Part shown: positions 35,468 to 42,392 of the stretch, one piece after another
How the letters are laid out: every line of letters begins with the position of its first letter
How positions within the stretch are numbered: position 1 is the stretch's first letter
Source: Alphaproteobacteria bacterium
Lineage (GTDB): Bacteria; Pseudomonadota; Alphaproteobacteria; Rhodospirillales; Rhodospirillaceae
Length of the DNA: 42,392 nucleotides
Assembly: GCA_030604885.1 (NCBI GenBank)
Contig: JAUVUZ010000026.1
Span: 1-42,392, forward strand
Reading direction: 5' to 3'
Notes under the pieces: generated by a model
What the model saw: only the letters and a program-made list of their open reading frames with translations
Database searches by the model: none
What the model was told of the DNA's origin: nothing
Position numbers and translations under genes: made by a program

Positions 35468-35495
35468 TTGACCATATCGCCGCCGCGCACGTAAT
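35468..35495 (+). promoter_or_regulatory. Possible promoter of the CobW-family gene
   Basis: TTGACC (35468-35473, 5 of 6), a 16-base spacer and CGTAAT (35490-35495, 4 of 6). The start point would be near 35502, 25 bases before the ATG. No Zur-type palindrome was seen. Confidence 0.5.
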
Positions 35496-35526
35496 TCCAA
35501 GTCGCCCGTTTCACGAAAGGCTCCCG

Positions 35527-36480
35527 ATGTCCGATCCGCGCATCCCCGTCACCCTCGTCACCGGCTTCCTCGGCGCGGGCAAGAGCACCCTCCTCAACCG
35601 CCTGCTGCGCGACCCGGCGTTCCGGGGCGCGGCGGTGCTGGTCAACGAATTCGGCGCGGTGGGGATCGACGCGGCGCTGGTGCGCGGCGTCGACGAAATG
35701 GTGGTGACCCTCGCCACCGGCTGCATCTGCTGCGCGATGCGGGGCGAGATGATCACCGCGCTGCGCGACCTGCACTTCCGCCGCGTCAAGGGCGAGGTGC
35801 CGGAGTTCGGACGGCTGGTGATCGAGACCACCGGCGTCGCCGATCCCGGGCCGATCGTCGCGACGCTGCTGCGCGACCCGGTGGTGGCCGCCGCCTACCG
35901 CCTCGACGGCATCGTCGCGGTGATCGACGGGGAGCACGGCGACGCCCAGCTCGACGCCCGCCCCGAGACCCTGGCCCAGGCGGCGATCGCCGACCGGCTG
36001 CTGATCTCGAAGGTCGACCGGGCCGAACCGGCGGCGGTGGAAGCCCTCGCCGCCCGCCTCGCGGCGATCAACCCTCTGGCGGAAATCCGCCCGATGACCC
36101 TGGGCGAAGCCCCGGCGGAAACGCTGCTCGACGCGTTCGCCGCGTCGCGCCCGCGCGCGGCGGTGCCCGAGGCGAAGGGGCATGCGGAAACCGTGCTCAC
36201 CCGCAACGTGTTCCTGCCCGGCGGCGAGAGCGTGGCGGCGGTGGAGCGGCGGATCGCGCTGTTCCTGGCCCTGAGCGGCGGGCGGATCCTGCGGCTCAAG
36301 GCGATCGCGCGCTGCGACGACGGCGGCCTGTGGGCGTTCCACGGGGTGCGCCACGTCGCCTATCCGGCGGTGGAAATCGAGGACTGCCCCGGCGACATGG
36401 AAAACCGCGCGGTGCTGATCGCCGAGGCGGAGCCGGAATGCCTGGAGCTGCTTACCGCTCCCGCCAGCGCCTCGGCTTGA
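35527..36480 (+). CDS. CobW/COG0523-family GTPase (metallochaperone type)
   Basis: A 317-residue G3E GTPase. The P-loop is GFLGAGKS (13-20), the metal-binding motif is CICC (in ATGCICCAMRGE), and a guanine-recognition-like SKVD occurs in LLISKVDRAEP. The C-terminal CobW_C domain follows from about residue 220. Members insert or deliver metals such as zinc or cobalt, or act in cobalamin synthesis or nitrile hydratase maturation; there is no cobalamin gene nearby, so the exact role is open. AAAGG precedes the ATG at 35527. It overlaps the convergent EamA gene by 29 bases. Confidence 0.9.
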   Translation: MSDPRIPVTLVTGFLGAGKSTLLNRLLRDPAFRGAAVLVNEFGAVGIDAALVRGVDEMVVTLATGCICCAMRGEMITALRDLHFRRVKGEVPEFGRLVIETTGVADPGPIVATLLRDPVVAAAYRLDGIVAVIDGEHGDAQLDARPETLAQAAIADRLLISKVDRAEPAAVEALAARLAAINPLAEIRPMTLGEAPAETLLDAFAASRPRAAVPEAKGHAETVLTRNVFLPGGESVAAVERRIALFLALSGGRILRLKAIARCDDGGLWAFHGVRHVAYPAVEIEDCPGDMENRAVLIAEAEPECLELLTAPASASA

Positions 36481-37360
36481 GTTCGGAGACGATCACCCCG
36501 GCGACGATCAGCGCCGCGCCCACCAGCGCGAGGCCCGGCAGGCGCTCCCCCGCGAGGCGGCCGAAGACGCCCGCCCACACCGGCTCGCCCGCGTAGATCA
36601 GGGTGGCGCGGGTGGGCGAGATGCGCTTCTGCGCCCAGTTCATCGCCAGGTGGATCAGCGTGCTCGCCAGACCCATCACGCCGACGCACGCCGCCAGCAC
36701 CCACGAAAACTCCGGCACCCCTTCGCCGAACGCGGGCATCAGCGCGAAGGAGATCAACGACGCCACGCCCAGTTGCACCACGGTGACGCGCCGCAGGTCC
36801 ACCGTCCCGGCGAAGGCGCCGATCAGCGAGATTTCCGCCGCGAAGGCGACGGCGCCGCCGATGGTGAGGAGTTCGGCGGGGGAGAACGACAGGCGCGCCC
36901 CCTCCGGCCCCGCCAGCAGGATCAGCCCGGTGAAGGCGAAGCCGACCCCCACCCAGCTCATCAGCTGCGGCGGACGGCGCAGCGCCAGCCACTGCACCAG
37001 CGGCACCAGCGGCACGTAGAGCGCGGTGATGAAGCCGGATTTGCTGGTCTCGATGGTTTGCAGGCCCCAGGTCTGGAGGCCGTAGCCGAGGAAGATCGCC
37101 ACGCCGATGGCGCTTCCGGCGAACAGCTCGCGGCGGGTCAGCCCCTTCAGCACCGGCGCCGCGAACATCGCCCCGGCGAGGGCGGCGAGGGCGAAGCGCG
37201 CGCCGACGAAAAACAGCGGCCCGCTCGCCGACATCGCGGCCTGGACGATCAGGAAGGTGCCGCCCCAGAACATCGTCACCACCACCAGGGCGGCTTCGGG
37301 GGCGCCGAACCGGGCGCGGGCGGGCGGAACGGATGCGGTGGTCTCGGCGGGCGCTGTCAT
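36452..37360 (-). CDS. EamA/DMT-family transporter
   Basis: A 302-residue inner-membrane protein with ten predicted helices in two EamA repeats (about 15-145 and 160-295). Landmarks are VTMFWGGTFLIVQAA, FVGARFALAAL, LQTIETSKSGFITALYVPLVPL and TLIYAGEPVWAGVFG. The family exports amino acids, metabolites or other small molecules; no substrate can be named. The ATG at 37360 is chosen over an upstream start at 37420 because the first 20 residues of the longer form are not conserved-looking. Confidence 0.9.
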   Translation of the reverse strand: MTAPAETTASVPPARARFGAPEAALVVVTMFWGGTFLIVQAAMSASGPLFFVGARFALAALAGAMFAAPVLKGLTRRELFAGSAIGVAIFLGYGLQTWGLQTIETSKSGFITALYVPLVPLVQWLALRRPPQLMSWVGVGFAFTGLILLAGPEGARLSFSPAELLTIGGAVAFAAEISLIGAFAGTVDLRRVTVVQLGVASLISFALMPAFGEGVPEFSWVLAACVGVMGLASTLIHLAMNWAQKRISPTRATLIYAGEPVWAGVFGRLAGERLPGLALVGAALIVAGVIVSELKPRRWRER

Positions 37361-37436
37361 GGTGCCCCGGTGATAGCCCGCCCCGGCGCCACGGGTCAAG
37401 GCAAGAGAAAATACACGCACAAATTCAACGGTTATT

Positions 37437-37469
37437 CTTCCCCTGCTTTGGAGTGGGGAAGGCTTTTTT
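37437..37469 (+). terminator. Terminator-like hairpin upstream of the small RNA locus
   Basis: CTTCCCC (37437-37443), an 11-base loop, GGGGAAG (37455-37461), then GC and six Ts. It acts only in the + direction although no + strand gene precedes it within 900 bases. It may insulate the small RNA promoter or end a second short transcript. Confidence 0.55.
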
Positions 37470-37477
37470 GCATTATT

Positions 37478-37505
37478 CTTGATTTCATCCGGATCGTCCC
37501 CATGT
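37478..37505 (+). promoter_or_regulatory. Heat-shock sigma factor (RpoH) promoter
   Basis: CTTGATT (37478-37484), a 13-base spacer, and CCCCATGT (37498-37505). The sigma-32 consensus is CTTGAAA, 11-16 bases, CCCCATNT: the -10 box is a full match and the -35 box matches 5 of 7. The predicted start point, 37511-37513, is the first base of the hairpin of the small RNA candidate. Confidence 0.65.
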
Positions 37506-37511
37506 CAATCC

Positions 37512-37590
37512 CAGGTGGACTGACAGTGTTCAGCCTCCCTCTCTCAGGGTCCACTTCGCAGCCGGTCGTCAAACGCCGGCTGCCTTTTTT
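37512..37590 (+). ncRNA. Candidate RpoH-dependent small RNA with anti-Shine-Dalgarno loop
   Basis: About 78 nt. Stem-loop 1 pairs AGGTGGAC (37513-37520) with GTCCACTT (37549-37556); the inner CTGA and TCAG can extend it. Its loop contains CCTCCCTCTCTC (37534-37545), complementary to purine-rich ribosome sites such as AGGGAGG. Stem-loop 2 is the intrinsic terminator (37558-37590). A promoter of heat-shock type sits exactly upstream. The plan, stress promoter plus CCUCC-type loop plus terminator, recalls the CcsR/cuckoo and alpha-r14 small RNAs of alphaproteobacteria; homology is not claimed. The alternative is a leader and attenuator of dsbD, which starts 45 bases downstream. Confidence 0.6.
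37558..37590 (+). terminator. Strong intrinsic terminator
   Basis: Eight-base perfect arms GCAGCCGG (37558-37565) and CCGGCTGC (37576-37583), a 10-base loop, then C and six Ts. It ends the small RNA candidate and isolates dsbD from upstream transcription. Confidence 0.9.
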
Positions 37591-37634
37591 GCGCGCATGT
37601 TGACGTCGCTCCCCGTGCGTGGGAGGCTCCGCCG

Positions 37635-39329
37635 ATGAGAATTCTCCGCCTGTTGCCGTTGCTTGGCCTTCTGCTCGGGGGCGCACCCACCGCCCTGGCG
37701 GCGGACGCCGCGCGCGTCGACCACGCCGAGGTGCGCCTGATCGCCGCCACCGCCGACCACCGCCCGGGCGAGGCGGTGGAGATCGGCGTCGCCTTCCGCC
37801 TCGACCCCGGCTGGCACATCTACGCCCAGGACCCGGGCGAAGCGGGCCTGCCCACCGAGGTTGCCTGGACCCTGCCCGAAGGCGCGAGCGTCGGGCCGCT
37901 GGTCTACCCGCCCCACCGCGTGTTCGACGAGGCCGGGCTGACCACCTACGGCTATGCCGACCGGGCGGTGTTCACCGCCCGCGCCGTCTCCCCGCCCGGG
38001 GAGGCGCCCTTCCCCATCCGCGCCCGGGTGAGCTGGCTGATCTGCAAGGAGATCTGCATCCCCGGCACGGCGGACCTCGACACCGTGCTGCCGGTGGCGG
38101 CGGGCGCGCCCAGCCCTTCCATCGACGCGCCGCTGTTCGCCGAGGCCGGGCTGCCGCCGCCCACCGCCGCCTTCGGCCTGTGGCTGGCGCTCGGCCTCGC
38201 GGTCGCGGGCGGCGTGCTGCTCAACCTGATGCCCTGCGTGCTGCCGATCCTCGCGCTCAAGGTGCTGGCGGTGGCCCAGGCCGACCGAAGCGCGGCGCGG
38301 CGCGACGCGGTTCTGTTCGGCGCCGGGGTGATGGTCGCCTTCGTCGCCCTCGGCGCGGCGCTGGCGCTGCTCGGCGCGGGCGGCCGCGCCCTCGGCTGGG
38401 GTTTCCAGCTGCAAAGCCCGGCGACGGTGCTGATCCTCGCCCTGGTGATGCTGCTGGTGGGGCTGGACCTCTCCGGCGCGCTGCCGATGGGCGGGCTGCC
38501 CGCCGGGTTGACCGCCCGCCTGCCCGCCGCCCGGGCGCCGTTCCTCACCGGGCTTCTGGCGGTGGCGGTGGCCAGCCCCTGCACCGCGCCGCTGATGGGC
38601 GTGGCGCTCGGCTACGCCGCCACCCAGCCGCCGGAAATAGGCTTTCTGGTGGTGGTCGCGGTGGGCTTCGGCTTCGCCCTGCCGATGGTGCTGGTGGGAT
38701 GGATTCCGGCGGTGGGCCGCCTGCTGCCGCGCCCCGGACCCTGGATGCTGACGCTGCGCAAGGTGCTGGCGTGGCCGATGTTCGGCGCGGCGGCGTGGCT
38801 CGCCTGGGTGCTGAGCCGCCAGACCGACGGCCTCGGCCTCGGCGTGGCGGCGCTGGTGCTGGCGGCGATCGGGCTGGCGCTGCTGCTGCCGCGCATGCGG
38901 CGCTCCGCCGCCCCGGCGATCGCGCTGGTCGCGGCGGTGGCGGCGGCGACGGTGGAACTGCGCCCGGCCCCGGTGACGGCCGCGGCAGACGCGTGGTCGG
39001 AGGCGCGGGTGGCCCAACTGCGGGCCGAGGGGCGCCCGGTGTTCGTGGACTTCACCGCCGCCTGGTGCCTCACCTGCCAGGTGAACAAGCGCACCACCCT
39101 GGCCGACGCCGCCGTGATCCGCGCCTTCGACGACCGGGGCGTGGTGCGCCTGGTGGCGGACTGGACGCAGCGGGACCCGGAGATCGGCGCCGCCCTCGCC
39201 CGCCTCGGCCGCAACGGCGTGCCGGTCTACGCCCTCTACACCCCCGGCGCGGCGGCGCCGCTGCTGCTGCCGGAACTGCTGACCCCCGGCGCGGTACTCG
39301 ACGCGCTGGCGGCGCTGCCCGCCCGCTGA
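37635..39329 (+). CDS. dsbD: Thiol:disulfide interchange protein DsbD
   Basis: A 564-residue inner-membrane reductant carrier. A signal peptide (LLPLLGLLLGGAPTALA) precedes a periplasmic DsbD-alpha-like domain (about 25-160) with Cys137 and Cys141 (WLICKEIC). The membrane part (about 175-430, eight helices) has the redox pair Cys201 (NLMPCVLPI) and Cys316 (ASPCTAPLM). The C-terminal thioredoxin-like domain has Cys478 and Cys481 (AAWCLTCQVN). Electrons pass from cytoplasmic thioredoxin through the membrane domain to periplasmic partners, for instance for cytochrome c maturation, relevant to the triheme cytochrome in this window. GGGAGG precedes the ATG at 37635. Its 3' end overlaps the convergent serine hydrolase gene by 94 bases. 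Confidence 0.94.
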   Translation: MRILRLLPLLGLLLGGAPTALAADAARVDHAEVRLIAATADHRPGEAVEIGVAFRLDPGWHIYAQDPGEAGLPTEVAWTLPEGASVGPLVYPPHRVFDEAGLTTYGYADRAVFTARAVSPPGEAPFPIRARVSWLICKEICIPGTADLDTVLPVAAGAPSPSIDAPLFAEAGLPPPTAAFGLWLALGLAVAGGVLLNLMPCVLPILALKVLAVAQADRSAARRDAVLFGAGVMVAFVALGAALALLGAGGRALGWGFQLQSPATVLILALVMLLVGLDLSGALPMGGLPAGLTARLPAARAPFLTGLLAVAVASPCTAPLMGVALGYAATQPPEIGFLVVVAVGFGFALPMVLVGWIPAVGRLLPRPGPWMLTLRKVLAWPMFGAAAWLAWVLSRQTDGLGLGVAALVLAAIGLALLLPRMRRSAAPAIALVAAVAAATVELRPAPVTAAADAWSEARVAQLRAEGRPVFVDFTAAWCLTCQVNKRTTLADAAVIRAFDDRGVVRLVADWTQRDPEIGAALARLGRNGVPVYALYTPGAAAPLLLPELLTPGAVLDALAALPAR

Positions 39330-40396
39330 ACCTCGTCCTCGGGCGGCGCGCCCTTGACCGCGGCGGGCACGATCTCCTCCGACATCACCGCGTGGAGGGC
39401 GGCGATGTGGCTTTCCGTCCGCGGATGCGGCGCCGGGTCGGAGGTCATCACCACGGTGAGGCGAAGCTTCGGCACCACGTAGATCATCTGCCCGCCGTAG
39501 CCCCAGGCGAAATGGGCCGCGTGGCCGCCGAGGCTGCCCGCGAACCAGCCGTAGCCGTAGCCGTGGCCGCTCCAGGCGGCGAAACCCAGGGGCCGCCAGG
39601 TGCGGTCCACCCAGCCCTCGGGCAGAACGCGGCGCCCCTCGAACATCCCGTCCATGCGGTACAGCTCGCCGAAGCGCAGCATCGCCAGCGGCGAGAGCAG
39701 CATGTCGTTGCCGCCGAAATAGATCCCCTGCGGGTCGCGCGGCCACGGCGGCAGGGCGATGCCGAGCGGCTGGGCCAGCCACTCCCGCGCCAGATCGTAA
39801 GTGCTGCGGCCGGAGGCACGGGTGAGCACGGCGGAAAGCAGGTGGGTGTTGCCGGTGGAATAGAGCATCCGCCCGCCCGGATCGCCGGTCATCGGCCGCG
39901 CCAGCACGTCCCGCACCCAGTTGGGGCTGGCCACCCAGGCGCCGTAGGCGGTGCCCGAGGTGCGCTCCAGCCCCGAGCGCATCGACAGCAGGTGGCCGAC
40001 GGTGAGGTCGTAGAGTCGGGGGTCCGGGTCGGCGGGGAAATCGCGCTTCAGGTAGGGCGCCACCGGCTGGTCGAGGCCGTCGAGCACGCCCCGCTCGATG
40101 GCGATCCCCACCAGCGCCGAGAGCACGCTCTTCGACGCCGACTTGACGTTGACCGGGGTTTCGAGCGACGGCCCGCGAAAGCGCCGGGCGGAGAAGATCT
40201 GCCCGTCGCGGGCGACGATCAGGGCGTGGAAGCGCGGCAGCTTTTCGAGCCGCGCCTCGGCCCGGGCGAGCCGCGCCGGATCGAAGCCGCGCGTCGGCTC
40301 GGGCGGCGCGACCATCCGCCCGACCTGCTCGGTCAGCGGCGGGCACGCCACCAGCAACGCCAGAATCGGCAACAACACCCGGAACAGCCACGGCAT
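39236..40396 (-). CDS. Beta-lactamase-fold serine hydrolase
   Basis: A 386-residue class C beta-lactamase-like protein. An N-terminal hydrophobic segment (LFRVLLPILALLVACPP) serves as signal or anchor. The nucleophile motif SxxK is Ser86-Ala-Ser-Lys89, and YSTGN matches the YxN-type second motif; HLLSMRSGLERTSG and YGYGWFAGSLGGHAAHFAWGYGGQMI (in parts) are typical of the penicillin-binding-protein-like esterase group. It may be an esterase, peptidase or amidase; true beta-lactamase activity is not implied. The C-terminal ~30 residues are Ser/Ala-rich and are encoded antisense to dsbD, so that tail may be an evolutionary extension. The ATG at 40396 is preferred over a TTG at 40486. Confidence 0.85.
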   Translation of the reverse strand: MPWLFRVLLPILALLVACPPLTEQVGRMVAPPEPTRGFDPARLARAEARLEKLPRFHALIVARDGQIFSARRFRGPSLETPVNVKSASKSVLSALVGIAIERGVLDGLDQPVAPYLKRDFPADPDPRLYDLTVGHLLSMRSGLERTSGTAYGAWVASPNWVRDVLARPMTGDPGGRMLYSTGNTHLLSAVLTRASGRSTYDLAREWLAQPLGIALPPWPRDPQGIYFGGNDMLLSPLAMLRFGELYRMDGMFEGRRVLPEGWVDRTWRPLGFAAWSGHGYGYGWFAGSLGGHAAHFAWGYGGQMIYVVPKLRLTVVMTSDPAPHPRTESHIAALHAVMSEEIVPAAVKGAPPEDEVQRAGSAASASSTAPGVSSSGSSSGAAAPGV

Positions 40397-40544
40397 GAGA
40401 TGCCATGTGCGTTCGCCGCGCGGATTGCGCAATCGCCGCAGATCGTTCGACAAAAGCCGAAATGCGTGCCCGTTCCGGAACCGCAACGGGGGGTTCGGCG
40501 TTGCCGTTCGACCGTACCCACGCCATGCGCGCGCAGGACATGTG

Positions 40545-42392
<1,848 letters not shown>

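Overview
The window is a GC-rich, densely coded stretch of an alphaproteobacterial chromosome, most likely from the Rhodospirillales or a close relative. The lineage call is inference from gene content: a Shemin-type 5-aminolevulinate synthase, a two-domain cold-shock protein, a CYTH-CHAD protein, a SUF operon led by an Rrf2 regulator, and the pair dgcN-dgcA. One copy of a palindromic intergenic repeat typical of alphaproteobacteria (6787-6813) agrees with this. I see no phage, insertion sequence, CRISPR array or integrase, and no rRNA or tRNA gene.

Layout. 1-4 kb: a small lipoprotein gene and a convergent TPR/SPOR lipoprotein gene share a bidirectional terminator; a CYTH-CHAD gene follows. 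4.2-6.7 kb: a double cold-shock-domain protein, hemA, and a convergent hotdog thioesterase. 6.7-10.4 kb: a 738-base noncoding region rich in dyads, with a possible sigma-54 promoter, leads into pflB-pflA (anaerobic pyruvate cleavage and its radical-SAM activase). 10.4-16.7 kb: an SbmA/YddA-like ABC protein whose ATPase motifs are damaged, a lysozyme-like transglycosylase, a GH65-family protein in which the usual catalytic Glu is Gln, and an unknown gene. 16.9-20.7 kb: a three-gene membrane-bound sugar-acid (gluconate-type) dehydrogenase with Tat small subunit, FAD subunit and triheme cytochrome c.

20.7-25.2 kb: dgcN-dgcA (D-glutamate catabolism) transcribed leftward; rightward, an orphan cheW behind a strong promoter with a perfect palindrome on its -35 box, then an EAL-domain phosphodiesterase. 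25.2-31.6 kb: the leftward SUF iron-sulfur cluster operon sufR-sufB-sufC-sufD-sufS-sufT, then an array of hairpins and sufE. No sufA is present. 31.8-35.0 kb: a tight rightward run of a NUDIX hydrolase, sseA, metC and hisI. 35-37.4 kb: a small exported protein, a CobW-family GTPase and an EamA transporter.

37.4-42.4 kb: the gap before dsbD holds the most interesting noncoding signal. A near-consensus heat-shock (RpoH) promoter is followed at the expected start point by a hairpin whose loop is pyrimidine-rich and complementary to Shine-Dalgarno sequences, then by a strong intrinsic terminator. This predicts a stress-induced small RNA of about 78 nt resembling the alphaproteobacterial CcsR/cuckoo type. 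dsbD, a convergent serine hydrolase and a histidine kinase cut off by the window end complete the region.

Themes are iron-sulfur and sulfur metabolism (SUF, SseA, MetC, DsbD), redox flexibility (PflBA, the dehydrogenase-cytochrome complex, HemA) and envelope or stress functions. Two proteins, the ABC protein and the GH65 protein, keep their fold motifs but lack residues normally needed for catalysis.
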